DNA from: an uncultured Bacteroidales bacterium
GTDB lineage: Bacteria > Bacteroidota > Bacteroidia > Bacteroidales > UBA932
Assembly: GCA_900319855.1 (NCBI GenBank)
Contig: ONQC01000016.1
Coordinates: 1-64,000 of the forward strand
Direction of reading: 5' to 3'
Length of the DNA stretch: 64,000 bases
Under the pieces are notes generated by a model. It did not search any database and had not been told where the DNA came from. It saw nothing but the letters and a program-made list of their open reading frames with translations. The position numbers and the translations under genes are program-made. Positions 25,200 through 33,320 of the stretch are shown piece by piece. Position 1 is the stretch's first letter; every line of letters starts with the position of its first letter.

Positions 25200-27500
25200 A
25201 TGAAAAAAGCAATGATCTATCTTGGCGTCGCCGCCCTGGCCCTCGCGGGCTGCAAGCAGGGCGACCCGCAGCTCGGAAAGGCCTCCATCGACAAGGTGGT
25301 CGCCGCCATGACCCTTGAAGAAAAGGCCCAGTTCGTCATCGGCACCGGCATGGCCGGCACCGACGGACAGAGCGCCGTCATCGGCTCCACGAAGGCCATT
25401 GTCCCCGGCGCCGCCGGCACCACCCGCGCCCTTCCGCGCCTCGGCATCCCGGCCATCGTCCTAGCGGACGGCCCTGCCGGCCTTCGCATCGACCCGACCC
25501 GCGAGGGTGACGACGCGACCTACTACTGCACCCATTTCCCGATCGGAACCCTCCTCGCCTCCACCTGGAACCAGGAACTCGTCGAGAACGTCGGCCAGTC
25601 CATCGGTGAGGAAGTCCATGAATACGGCGCCGACGTGCTCCTGGCCCCGGCCCTGAACATCCACCGCCACCCGCTGAACGGCCGTAACTTCGAATACTAT
25701 TCCGAAGACCCGGTCGTCGCCGGCAAGACGGCCGCCGCCTATGTCCGCGGTGTCCAGAAGAACGATGTCGGTACCTCCATCAAGCACTTCGCCTACAACA
25801 ACCAGGAGACCAACCGCACCGGCAACAACGCGATCATCAGCCCCCGCGCCCAGCGTGAGATCTACCTCAAGGGCTTCGAGATCGCCGTCAAGGAAGCCGA
25901 CCCGTGGACCGTCATGACCTCCTACAACAAGATCAACGGCACCTATACCTCCCAGAGCAAGGACCTCGTAACCACCGTCCTCCGCGATGAATGGGGTTAC
26001 AAAGGCACCGTGATGACCGACTGGTACGGCGGTGACGACGCCGCTGCCCAGATGCGCGCCGGCAACGACATGCTCCAGCCGGGCACCGACCTGCAGTATG
26101 AGCAGATCATGGCCGCCATCAAGGACGGTTCCCTGTCCGAGGCCGAACTCGACGCCTGCGTCAAGCGCATCCTGAACCTGGTGCTCCGCAGCCCGAAGAT
26201 GAAGGGCTATGCCTACACCAACAAGCCCGACCTCCAGGCCCACGCCGCCGTGACCCGCCAGAGCGCCCTCGAAGGCATGGTCCTGCTCGAGAACCGGGCG
26301 AACACCCTGCCGCTCAAGAATGTCAAGAATGTCGCCGTCTTCGGCTGCACCTCCTATGCCTTCATCGCCGGCGGTACCGGCTCCGGCAACGTCAACCGCG
26401 CCTACACCGTATCCCTGCTGGACGGCTTGAAGAACGCCGGTTTCAACGTGGATGAAAGCAAGAAGGACATGTACCTCAAGCACATCGCCGACGAGGAAGC
26501 CGCTTTCAAGGCCACCCTTCACGACGCCCTCGCCGCTTTCTATCCGACCCCGCGTCCGTCCGAGATCGTCCCGTCCGCGGCTGAGCTCCGCGCTTCTGCC
26601 CTCACCAACGACGTGGCCATCATCACCTTCGGCCGCAACTCCGGCGAATTCTTCGACCGCAGCTCCGCCGACTTCTCCCTGACTGACAAGGAAATTGCCC
26701 TGCTGAAGGGCGTGACCGCCGCCTTCCACGCCGTCGGCAAGAAAGTCGTCGTCGTGCTGAACATCGGCGGTGTCATCGAGACCGCTTCCTGGAAGAACAT
26801 CCCGGATGCCGTCCTGCTCGCCTGGCAGGCCGGACAGGAGGGTGGCAACTCCGTGACCGACATCCTCACCGGCAAGCAGAGCCCGTCCGGCAAGCTCCCG
26901 ATGACCTTCCCGCTCGGCCTGATGGACGCCGCCTCCTCCGCCAACTTCCCGATCGACGCCGATACGGGTGTCTATTTCACCAACCGCCGCAAAGACATCG
27001 GCCAGAAGGACGTCGACCAGACCGACTACGCCGAAGGCATCTATGTCGGCTACCGCTGGTTCGACAAGCAGAACCTGGCCGTTTCCTATCCGTTCGGCTA
27101 TGGCCTGAGCTACACCTCCTTCGAGTACAGTGAGCCGGCCGTCGAGAACGATGGCAAGACCATCAAGGCGACCGTGACCGTCAAGAACACCGGCGCCGTT
27201 GAAGGCAAGGAAGCCGTCCAGCTCTACGTCTCCGCCCCGGCCGGTACCCTCGACAAGCCGGTCCAGGAACTCAAGGCCTATGCCAAGACCAAGGCTCTCA
27301 AACCGGGTGAAAGCCAGCAGGTTACCCTGACCTTCGCCACCGCCGACCTCGCCTCCTTCGACGAGGCCAAGAGCGCCTGGGTCGTCGACGCCGGCACCTA
27401 TGCGTTCCGCTTCGGCGCCTCTTCCCGCGACATCCGCTGCGAGGCTTCCGCCGAGGTGGCCGCCTCCGAGGTCAAAGTCAACAACGTGCTTGGGAAATAA
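25200..27500 (+). CDS. GH3 beta-glucosidase-like lipoprotein
   Basis: A 766-residue lipoprotein (MKKAMIYLGVAALALAGC). The GH3 N-terminal barrel shows LADGPAGLRI, GADVLLAPALNIHRHPLNGR, SIKHFAYNNQETNR and the nucleophile Asp274 in TVMTDWYGG. The C-terminal alpha/beta sandwich (GMVLLENRANTLPL) and a fibronectin-III-like domain (YPFGYGLSYTSF ... VQLYVSAPAG) follow, the standard three-domain layout. Likely substrates are beta-linked glucosides or xylosides; the family also includes N-acetylglucosaminidases, but the KHF motif with a separate C-terminal acid/base domain favours the glucosidase type. It is transcribed divergently from the S9 peptidase. Confidence 0.92.
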   Translation: MKKAMIYLGVAALALAGCKQGDPQLGKASIDKVVAAMTLEEKAQFVIGTGMAGTDGQSAVIGSTKAIVPGAAGTTRALPRLGIPAIVLADGPAGLRIDPTREGDDATYYCTHFPIGTLLASTWNQELVENVGQSIGEEVHEYGADVLLAPALNIHRHPLNGRNFEYYSEDPVVAGKTAAAYVRGVQKNDVGTSIKHFAYNNQETNRTGNNAIISPRAQREIYLKGFEIAVKEADPWTVMTSYNKINGTYTSQSKDLVTTVLRDEWGYKGTVMTDWYGGDDAAAQMRAGNDMLQPGTDLQYEQIMAAIKDGSLSEAELDACVKRILNLVLRSPKMKGYAYTNKPDLQAHAAVTRQSALEGMVLLENRANTLPLKNVKNVAVFGCTSYAFIAGGTGSGNVNRAYTVSLLDGLKNAGFNVDESKKDMYLKHIADEEAAFKATLHDALAAFYPTPRPSEIVPSAAELRASALTNDVAIITFGRNSGEFFDRSSADFSLTDKEIALLKGVTAAFHAVGKKVVVVLNIGGVIETASWKNIPDAVLLAWQAGQEGGNSVTDILTGKQSPSGKLPMTFPLGLMDAASSANFPIDADTGVYFTNRRKDIGQKDVDQTDYAEGIYVGYRWFDKQNLAVSYPFGYGLSYTSFEYSEPAVENDGKTIKATVTVKNTGAVEGKEAVQLYVSAPAGTLDKPVQELKAYAKTKALKPGESQQVTLTFATADLASFDEAKSAWVVDAGTYAFRFGASSRDIRCEASAEVAASEVKVNNVLGK

Positions 27501-27514
27501 ACCATTCCGAGTCC

Positions 27515-27545
27515 TGCAAAACGCGCCCCTTGAGCGTGTTTTGCA
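27515..27545. repeat. Palindromic sequence after GH3
   Basis: TGCAAAACGCGC (27515-27526) and GCGTGTTTTGCA (27534-27545) pair with one mismatch. It lies between the GH3 stop and a conventional terminator. The function is unknown; it could aid termination or mRNA stability. Confidence 0.5.
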
Positions 27546-27570
27546 ACTCTTTGATTGAACGTATATTAAG

Positions 27571-27606
27571 TAAAATGCCTTCACCAAATTCAGTGAAGGC
27601 ATTTTA
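27571..27606. terminator. Bidirectional terminator after GH3
   Basis: TAAAATGCCTTCAC (27571-27584) and GTGAAGGCATTTTA (27593-27606) are a perfect 14-bp inverted repeat with an 8-nt loop and A/T tails on both sides, between the convergent GH3 and ridA genes. Confidence 0.85.
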
Positions 27607-27680
27607 CTTTATTTATTGATATTTAATCGATTGTGAAACACGGTCCGCTGGGGCCGGGCGTGTCGCGGAAGGGGGAAAAG

Positions 27681-28058
27681 CTACGCTTCGGCGATGCACT
27701 CGATCTCGACGAGGGCGCCTTTCGGGAGGGTCTTGACGGCAACGGCGGAACGGGCCGGGAACGGGGCCTGGAAGAACTGGGAGTAGACGCCGTTCATGGC
27801 GGCGAAATCGCCCATGTCCGCCAGGAAGACCGTGGTCTTCACGACGTTGCACAGGTCAAGGCCGGCCTCCTGCAGGATGGCGCGGGCGTTCAGGATGGAC
27901 TGGCGGGTCTGGGCCTCGACGCCGCCCTCAGGGAATGCGCCGGTGGCAGGATCGATGGGAAGCTGGCCGGAGACGAAGATAAGGCCGGCGGCGCTATGGA
28001 TGGCCTGGCTGTAAGGGCCGATGGCAGCGGGAGCTTTTGCAGTAGCGATAGGTTTCAT
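27681..28058 (-). CDS. ridA: RidA family enamine/imine deaminase
   Basis: A 125-residue YjgF/YER057c/UK114 protein that hydrolyses reactive 2-aminoacrylate-type enamines and so protects PLP enzymes. Visible are IGPYSQAIHSAAGLIFVSGQ, the active-site arginine in PFPARSAVAVKTLP and GALVEIECIA at the C-terminus. The ATG at 28058 (MKPIATAKAP) gives the family's normal length; a longer in-frame start at 28142 adds an unrelated leader. Confidence 0.92.
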   Translation of the reverse strand: MKPIATAKAPAAIGPYSQAIHSAAGLIFVSGQLPIDPATGAFPEGGVEAQTRQSILNARAILQEAGLDLCNVVKTTVFLADMGDFAAMNGVYSQFFQAPFPARSAVAVKTLPKGALVEIECIAEA

Positions 28059-28144
28059 GATAGTATGCGGTTTGGTGCCCAAAGGTACGGATTCTGGCAG
28101 GGAAGTGCAAGGGGATGCGGGCGAAAGTCCCTGCCTCACCATAC

Positions 28145-28172
28145 AAAAAGCGCCCCGGAGGTCCGGAGCGCT
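28145..28172 (-). terminator. Terminator of the OmpA lipoprotein gene
   Basis: On the minus strand AGCGCTCCGGA and TCCGGGGCGCT (one G-U) form a tight stem followed by TTTTTGT, 22 nt after the stop codon of the gene ending at 28194. Confidence 0.8.
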
Positions 28173-28193
28173 ATTTCTTGCTTTAGCCTGAGA

Positions 28194-28880
28194 CTACTGG
28201 AGGGTACCGTTCTCAGCAGCGCGGATCATGTTCTCGTTAGCGGAGATGTAGATCTCGACGCGGCGGTTCTGCGCACGGCCTTCCGCGGTGTCATTGGAAG
28301 CGACCGGGTCGTTGTAGGACATACCGGCGGACTTGATGCGGGACGGAGCGATGCCGCACTTCATCAGGTAGTTGGCGACGGACTCGGCACGGGCGACGGA
28401 AACCTTCTCGTTCGCAGCGGCGGTACCGACATTGTCGGTGTGGCCGAAGACGGCGATATCGGTGTCGACCATGTCAGACATCTTGGTGGCAAACTCCTTC
28501 AGTTCGACCTGGGAGGCCGGCTTGAGGTTGGTCTTGTTGAAGTCGAAGAGGATACCGTCGCTGAAGGTCACCTTGATGGCCTCGAGGCCGTTGTTATCCT
28601 TGACGGTTTCGATCTGGGCATTCTCGAGGGCGGCGAGTTCCGCAGCCTTCTTGTCCATCTTCTTGCCAATGACGGCGCCAGCGCCTCCGCCGACAGCCGT
28701 ACCGATGGCAGCACCGATGGCAGCGCCCTTGGCGTCCTTACCGATCAGACCGCCGATGACAGCACCGAGGGCTGCACCGCCGCCGGCACCGATGAGGGAA
28801 TCCTTAGCCGTGTTGGACATGGTGCCGCATCCCGGGATGAGCATCAGAGCGCAAAGCGCAAAAGCAATGTACTTTTTCAT
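28194..28880 (-). CDS. OmpA family lipoprotein with glycine-zipper domain
   Basis: A 228-residue lipoprotein (MKKYIAFALCALMLIPGC). Residues about 28-75 form a glycine zipper (LIGAGGGAALGAVIGGLIGK, AAIGTAVGGGAGAVIGKKMD), likely membrane-associated. The C-terminal OmpA domain binds peptidoglycan: VFGHTDNVGTAAAN, VARAESVANYLMKCGI and GRAQNRRVEIYI. The layout matches the YiaD-like OmpA lipoproteins common in Bacteroidota, which tie the outer membrane to the wall. It is transcribed alone, with its own terminator. Confidence 0.92.
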   Translation of the reverse strand: MKKYIAFALCALMLIPGCGTMSNTAKDSLIGAGGGAALGAVIGGLIGKDAKGAAIGAAIGTAVGGGAGAVIGKKMDKKAAELAALENAQIETVKDNNGLEAIKVTFSDGILFDFNKTNLKPASQVELKEFATKMSDMVDTDIAVFGHTDNVGTAAANEKVSVARAESVANYLMKCGIAPSRIKSAGMSYNDPVASNDTAEGRAQNRRVEIYISANENMIRAAENGTLQ

Positions 28881-29077
28881 ATAAAATTGAAATTAAGTGT
28901 TTTTCGACCCGGTAAAAATATCAATTATTCCACATTTATGCAAGAGGTGGGGGCCAAAAACGGGGTTAGACAAAAATCCTGCCGTTATTGTCAAAAAGTC
29001 GCTTTTTTGCACCTGATTTTTTGTTTGGCATCGGTTTTGTGTAGAAGAAGGACGGTTTTTTAACTTAATTGAATGTT
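28881..29077. other. Divergent promoter region
   Basis: An AT-rich 197-nt gap between two divergent envelope genes. It must hold both promoters, but no exact TAnnTTTG is present; GGTTTTGTG near 29033-29041 is the nearest match for the rightward gene. Confidence 0.4.
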
Positions 29078-29722
29078 ATGAAAAAAATCATTACCCTTCT
29101 CGCAGCAGCTGTTATGATGCTGTCTGCCTCCAACGCCTTCGCGCAGATCGCCGTCGGCGCCGGTTACCTGAATGCAACGGACTCCTTCAAGAATGGTAGC
29201 ACGACTGAAAAAGGAAACTCCAATGGTTTCTATGCCGGTATCTCTTACAACATCCCCATCTCCAGCGGTTTCGCCGTGGCTCCCGGTATCTATTATTCCG
29301 GCCTCTTCTCCAAGGACGACGTCTTCAGCACCTCTTTCCTTAATACGAAAGTAGACTCCAAGACCCAGGAGCACTTCATCAATGTCCCCGTCAACTTCAA
29401 TTACGGCATTGAAATGGCTCCGGATATGACCGCCTTCATCTATGCCGGTCCGACCCTGCAGTACGGCCTGGCTTCCAAGACCAAAGTTGAAGGTACCATC
29501 GCAGGCTACAGCGGAGACAAGGATGTCGACAACTACGCTGACGGCAACGACTACGGCAAGATGAACGTCCTGATCGGCGGCGGCGTCGGCATGAACCTCA
29601 TGAACGCTTTCCAGATCACCGTCGGCTATGACTACGGCCTGATGAACCTCTACACCGGTGATGCCGATGATGTCAAGCACAACAAGTCCTACATCAAGCT
29701 TGGCGTCGCTTACCTCTTCTAA
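29078..29722 (+). CDS. Outer-membrane beta-barrel protein
   Basis: A 214-residue protein with a clear Sec signal (MKKIITLLAAAVMMLSASNA, cleavage near FAQ). It shows alternating hydrophobic/polar strands, an IAVGAGY start and a terminal KLGVAYLF ending in phenylalanine, the usual BamA-recognised C-terminus. Segments such as GFAVAPGIYYSGLFS, FIYAGPTLQYGL and FQITVGYDYGLMNLY read as barrel strands of a small 8- to 10-strand porin-like protein (OmpX/PorT-like superfamily). The specific function is unknown. The start was chosen over 29069 because the signal begins at MKK. Confidence 0.82.
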   Translation: MKKIITLLAAAVMMLSASNAFAQIAVGAGYLNATDSFKNGSTTEKGNSNGFYAGISYNIPISSGFAVAPGIYYSGLFSKDDVFSTSFLNTKVDSKTQEHFINVPVNFNYGIEMAPDMTAFIYAGPTLQYGLASKTKVEGTIAGYSGDKDVDNYADGNDYGKMNVLIGGGVGMNLMNAFQITVGYDYGLMNLYTGDADDVKHNKSYIKLGVAYLF

Positions 29723-29810
29723 ACGCAAACGCATCCCTGCGTGAGACGCCGCCGTCCGCTCTATTGCACGGCACCGCAGCCTCGCCTGTCAGGGATTTCA
29801 ATAAAGTTTT

Positions 29811-29842
29811 TTCCGGCCGGCCCGCAACGGACCGGCCTTTTT
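29811..29842 (+). terminator. Terminator after the barrel protein gene
   Basis: GGCCGG (29815-29820) and CCGGCC (29832-29837) form a GC stem preceded by a T-run and followed by TTTTTG. Confidence 0.7.
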
Positions 29843-30067
29843 GTTCCTCCGAATCCTACCTATCCCGGAACGGGAGATGTTCCCGCAATATTTTGGCTAC
29901 CAAGGCTTTCGCAGAACCTGGGAGGATACGCTCTCACTAGGACTTGACGGTATTCTTTTCTCTCACAAAGACCTGACGGCGAGCAATACTTTCGAGAAAG
30001 TCCAGAAGGATACGCCCTCACGAAGGCCGAGCTAACCGCAGCTGAGGGTCACGCAGGGGGTCTTCCT
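29843..30067. other. Intergenic stretch, no gene recognised
   Basis: Between the barrel gene's terminator and the first double-hairpin repeat only short meaningless frames are seen. A short imperfect direct repeat (GGATACGCTCTCAC about 29934; GGATACGCCCTCAC about 30008) is present. The stretch is AT-richer than the core genes. Confidence 0.4.
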
Positions 30068-30164
30068 GGCGCAGGTGTGCAAAAACGTGGGGTACCTGCG
30101 CCGCTTTAGCGCGCAGAATACAGGTTTGCGGCGCAGGTGTCGCATGAAAAAACACACCTGTGCC
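30068..30164. repeat. Double-hairpin REP-like repeat, copy A
   Basis: Two 35-nt hairpins separated by 27 nt. Hairpin 1 (30068-30102) pairs GGCGCAGGT with ACCTGCGCC; hairpin 2 (30130-30164) pairs GGCGCAGGTGT with ACACCTGTGCC. Copy B at 31903-31999 has the same lengths, spacing and orientation and mostly the same bases. This copy lies 28 nt beyond the stop codon of the RAYT transposase gene. Confidence 0.9.
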
Positions 30165-30192
30165 ACGGTCACTATCTGCGCCAAAGGCGTTT

Positions 30193-31113
30193 TTATATTT
30201 GCTCCAAGATGCGCACAACGTAATCCCTTTCCAAACCAAAGCATCGTGCCAGTTGCGGGACGGATGTCTTCCGGGTGCGATAGATATAGGGAAGAATTCG
30301 TATTTTCATTTCCAAAGACAATTCTGGCAAGCCTTTTTGGAACCAACGATTGCATATCGGGTCAATTGACTTTACAAATTCATCGTCCCGTTGCCGAAAA
30401 CGTATACTGTCTTGCAATTTCTGCTGCATTTCCGCGCGGTTTACTCCTCCAACCGACCTGAAATAAAACGCGGGATCATTCAGGAAAGCGGCTTCCAGGT
30501 AGTTATGGTCACAGGCGCTTACCGGTTCCAGTTCTCCCCGTAGGTTCAGAAGCCAGGGAACATCGCTCAGGTCATCATGTGTGTGAAACAGCGCCTCTTT
30601 CTTCCGGCGCGTCAGCTGGCTAACCCGGGTACAGCGCTCCGGCAACATTCCGTTACAAAACATGGCACGATATCCCGTCCACTGATAATCTTCAATTCTG
30701 GACAACGCATCAAAAGCGTTCCGCGGAATATACGCCAGAGCATTCCTCAAATACCGGTCAGAATCAAGGTATTGTATACAAACCTCCGTGCGTTGCAGAA
30801 TTTTCTGGCATTGGTATTTATTCTGGAAATACATGGAATACACCCGTTTAACTTCATCGGAATAGGTTTTTGCACATTCCTGTTTTTCCGCCAGTATCGC
30901 AATATGCGCATGATTGGACATAACGATATAGTCGATGACCCGGACTTTTTTTCTCCGTGCACAGACAAAAATGTACTTGACCATTGCATCATAGTCCTCG
31001 TCGTCACGGCACAAGATTGTACTCTCCATTCCCTCAAGGCTGATATGGAAAGGATACAGCAAACAAGTGCGGCCATCCCACAGGGTTCGTGTAACAATCC
31101 GCTGAAATGCCAT
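30193..31113 (-). CDS. REP-associated tyrosine transposase (RAYT, Y1/IS200-like domain)
   Basis: A 306-residue protein of the TnpA_REP/Y1 HUH family, single-strand transposases that process palindromic REP sequences. The N-terminal domain runs from residue 1 to about 150. It has IVMSNHAHIAIL with the HUH-type His-x-His, a downstream VKRVYSMYFQNKYQ segment carrying the candidate catalytic tyrosine, and DRYLRNALAYIPRNA, the RAYT equivalent of YL..L.YIH.NP. The C-terminus (VPQLARCFGLERDYVVRIL) is a DnaA-like helix-turn-helix found in many RAYTs. It starts 1 nt after the small upstream gene's stop, so the two are coupled. The region is AT-richer than its surroundings and is bracketed by the repeats at 30068 and 31903. 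No IS200-type ends are seen. Confidence 0.88.
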   Translation of the reverse strand: MAFQRIVTRTLWDGRTCLLYPFHISLEGMESTILCRDDEDYDAMVKYIFVCARRKKVRVIDYIVMSNHAHIAILAEKQECAKTYSDEVKRVYSMYFQNKYQCQKILQRTEVCIQYLDSDRYLRNALAYIPRNAFDALSRIEDYQWTGYRAMFCNGMLPERCTRVSQLTRRKKEALFHTHDDLSDVPWLLNLRGELEPVSACDHNYLEAAFLNDPAFYFRSVGGVNRAEMQQKLQDSIRFRQRDDEFVKSIDPICNRWFQKGLPELSLEMKIRILPYIYRTRKTSVPQLARCFGLERDYVVRILEQI

Positions 31114-31114
31114 T

Positions 31115-31516
31115 TCAACTGAAAATATCCCTCCCTAAGGGAAAGGCAAAGGTTCCCGGGATAATCGTTTGCGGCCGAATGACTTTCCCGGAATGGATCC
31201 CCTGCTCCTTTTTTACTTTCTCCGCATATTTTTCATAGTGAGGAATCGTCTCAAACATCATATGGGACCATAATTCTTCCATCTGTGAATACGGCTGTGC
31301 ACACGCAATGATCTCCGCCATGCTTAGCAAACGGATCGCAGAACTGACCGGAATGGGGCCGGTTCTGGGTCCTTGAGCCAAACATTCCACCAAAGAACGG
31401 ATCAAATTTTTCAACCTCGCATCGAAATCTTTTTCATTCAGGATGGAAGTAGGATCCAGTTCTGTAGAAAAATCAAATCTCCCATTCTCCTCGGCAAGGA
31501 CTTCCAATAGTTTCAC
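31115..31516 (-). CDS. Small protein of unknown function coupled to the RAYT gene
   Basis: A 133-residue soluble, mostly helical acidic protein with no signal peptide or membrane segment. Segments such as LNEKDFDARLKNLIRSLVEC, SAIRLLSMAEIIACAQPYSQ and ETIPHYEKYAEKVKKEQGI suggest helices. I do not recognise a family. Its TGA stop is separated by one base from the transposase ATG (TGAAATG), a strong sign of translational coupling. A candidate -7 box (TTACTTTG, minus strand, about 31616-31623) lies upstream. It could be an accessory factor for transposition or a regulator of it; this is inference from position only. Confidence 0.68.
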   Translation of the reverse strand: MKLLEVLAEENGRFDFSTELDPTSILNEKDFDARLKNLIRSLVECLAQGPRTGPIPVSSAIRLLSMAEIIACAQPYSQMEELWSHMMFETIPHYEKYAEKVKKEQGIHSGKVIRPQTIIPGTFAFPLGRDIFS

Positions 31517-31902
31517 AGTATTCGTCCATGTCGGATGCTATCCTTACAAGGATGAAAAGGTCCCTGTTTCCGGTATCCGACAGCGCAAGGTACGAAAAAA
31601 GCTACGTATCCGGCGCAAAGTAAACGTTTAACTTTCAAGTGATTATACCACAGTTACTTATACCGGCGAAAGATTCCGGGTTTTGGAAAGCCATCGCCAA
31701 ATCTGCTCATTCTCAAGATCATACAGAGTAGTTCCGTTTGTGGATTGACATGGATCAATCTGAGTGCTTGGTATCACGTTGGGCCGGGAAAACTACTGAT
31801 AGCCTTATCTACCTGACCTCACGAATTACTCGTGTCTACATAAAAAAGTCTTGGGACGCTTTCATGAAAAGAGCCTTAGGGCAACCTCATGCACAAAGTC
31901 GT
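31517..31902. other. Intergenic region upstream of the RAYT operon
   Basis: 386 nt of AT-richer sequence without a recognisable gene. It contains the probable promoter of the two-gene RAYT operon (TTACTTTG at about 31616-31623, minus) and, at the right end, leads into double-hairpin copy B. Short open frames are present but have no coding character. Confidence 0.45.
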
Positions 31903-31999
31903 GGCGCAGGTGTGTAAAAGCATGGGGCACCTGCGCCGGTTTTTGGCGTGGAATGGTGATTTTCGGCGCAGGTGTCGCACAAAAAAACACACCTGCGCC
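31903..31999. repeat. Double-hairpin REP-like repeat, copy B
   Basis: It has the same design as copy A: hairpins at 31903-31937 (GGCGCAGGT/ACCTGCGCC) and 31965-31999 (GGCGCAGGTGT/ACACCTGCGCC), 27 nt apart, same orientation. Spacer sequences differ more than arms, as expected if the hairpins are the recognised part. Together A and B flank the RAYT gene pair. Confidence 0.9.
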
Positions 32000-32170
32000 A
32001 AGCGGGGCAAAAAAGGAACCGCAGGCGAGGAAGCAGGGCGGAGGGGCGACAGGCGGAACGGCAGGAAGGCAGCCCGGGAGGGCCGGCAGCCAAGCGGGGC
32101 AAAAAAGGAACCGCAGGCGAGGAAGCGGGGCGGAGGGGCGGCAGGCAGAGCGGCGGGACGGCAGAGAGCC
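32000..32170. repeat. 92-bp tandem repeat (two copies)
   Basis: A unit starting AAGCGGGGCAAAAAAGGAAC at 32000 recurs at 32092. The first 40 or so bases are almost identical and the rest diverge with small indels. It begins exactly where hairpin copy B ends, and stops 11 nt short of the LOG-like gene's stop codon. It is purine-biased (G/A) on the plus strand. Confidence 0.85.
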
Positions 32171-32180
32171 AGGGCGCGCG

Positions 32181-33308
32181 TCAGGCCTGGCTGCCGGGGA
32201 AGTCGAGAATGGCCTGGATGGCCTGGTCGGGGTCGTCGGTAATGGAGAGCTGAAGGTTCTTGTATTTGCCGCGGGCGAGGAGGTCCTCCAGCATGGGGTA
32301 CACAGGCATTTCGCGGGTGTAGTAGTCGCGGCCGAGGAAGACCATGGGGCTGGCGAAGCCGAAGGTCTCGTAGTGGTTCTGGGCGGCGTCCTGGAAGATT
32401 TCCTGGAGGGTGCCCGCGGAGCCCGGGGAGTAGATGATGCCGCCTTTGGCGATGGACAGCAGGGTGTCTTCGCGGACGCTGTTGAGGAAGTATTTCGCGA
32501 TGTGCGTGGCAAACGGCGTGGCGGGTTCATGGCCGTAGAACCAGGTGGGGATGCCGAGGCTCCGGTATTTGGTCTGGGGGTATTTCTCCCGGACCGCGAA
32601 GGCGGAAGAGAGCCAGCCCGGATCCCGGAAGGAAGGAGCGACGGCCAGCATGTCCAGCGCTTCCTGCACGTCGGAGTCATTGCGACCGGCCATCCAGGCA
32701 CCCACATGCGTAGCTTCCATGGCACCCGGACCGCCGCCGGAAGCCATAATCTTTCCTTTTTCCGTCAGCACCTTGCTGATATACACGACCTTGCGGTAAG
32801 ACTCGTCCGTACGCAAAAGGGCATGCCCACCCATCACAGCAACAACCTGACGGTCGTCGTAGCGGCTCAGGAAATCCTGCATCGCATCCCCGATGGCCCG
32901 GTCATGCAGCGACCGTCCCAACGTCTCGCGGATGTCGTGGCACTCCTTCCCTTTCTCCATGTAATCGGCATACACCCGGGAGTCGAAACAGGTGGCGAAA
33001 CTGTCTTCGTCGCCAGGGACAAACCCCTCATACAGGGATTCCCCCGTATACAACTTTCCCCGGAAAGCATTGTAAATCCGGCCCATACGGGGAAAGATCA
33101 GGCAGGTACACCCGATGGAGCCCTCCATCTCCGTAGGGATTTCGCATCCCAGGAAACAGCAATCGGAAAACCGGTGGCCTGCAGAGACATACTGGGGCGC
33201 CTGGGCGAAATCGATATACTGGAAAACATAGTGGGACACCCTCCCGGACTCATCCGGAGCGGGCAGATCAAAAAGGTTGTCGATCTCTTTGTAAGAATGG
33301 GCGGTCAT
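32181..33308 (-). CDS. LOG/TIGR00730-like Rossmann-fold nucleotide-binding protein
   Basis: A 375-residue cytosolic protein. The C-terminal half resembles the LOG/lysine-decarboxylase-like Rossmann family: VVAVMGGHALLR, then IMASGGGPGAMEATHVGAWM and IIYSPGSAGTLQEIFQDAAQ in the place of the family's PGGxGTxxE. The second glycine of that motif is serine here, so cytokinin-type phosphoribohydrolase activity cannot be assumed. About 160 residues precede this domain and match nothing I recognise (CCFLGCEIPTEMEGSIGCTC contains several cysteines). It lies 12 nt downstream of the GH20 gene on the same strand and is probably co-transcribed. Confidence 0.78.
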   Translation of the reverse strand: MTAHSYKEIDNLFDLPAPDESGRVSHYVFQYIDFAQAPQYVSAGHRFSDCCFLGCEIPTEMEGSIGCTCLIFPRMGRIYNAFRGKLYTGESLYEGFVPGDEDSFATCFDSRVYADYMEKGKECHDIRETLGRSLHDRAIGDAMQDFLSRYDDRQVVAVMGGHALLRTDESYRKVVYISKVLTEKGKIMASGGGPGAMEATHVGAWMAGRNDSDVQEALDMLAVAPSFRDPGWLSSAFAVREKYPQTKYRSLGIPTWFYGHEPATPFATHIAKYFLNSVREDTLLSIAKGGIIYSPGSAGTLQEIFQDAAQNHYETFGFASPMVFLGRDYYTREMPVYPMLEDLLARGKYKNLQLSITDDPDQAIQAILDFPGSQA

Positions 33309-33320
33309 GTGGGGGAAGGG

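Noticed and set aside
25461..27602. 713-codon frame antisense to GH3
   Set aside because: Gly/Val-rich shadow of a high-G+C gene.
29841..30035. 64-codon frame after the barrel protein gene
   Set aside because: No ribosome-binding context, no domain, and it starts inside the terminator.
30193..31113. Classification of the Y1 protein as a plain IS200/IS605 transposase
   Set aside because: It is about twice the length of IS200 TnpA, carries a C-terminal HTH and lies among REP-like palindromes, all typical of RAYT; no TnpB gene is present.
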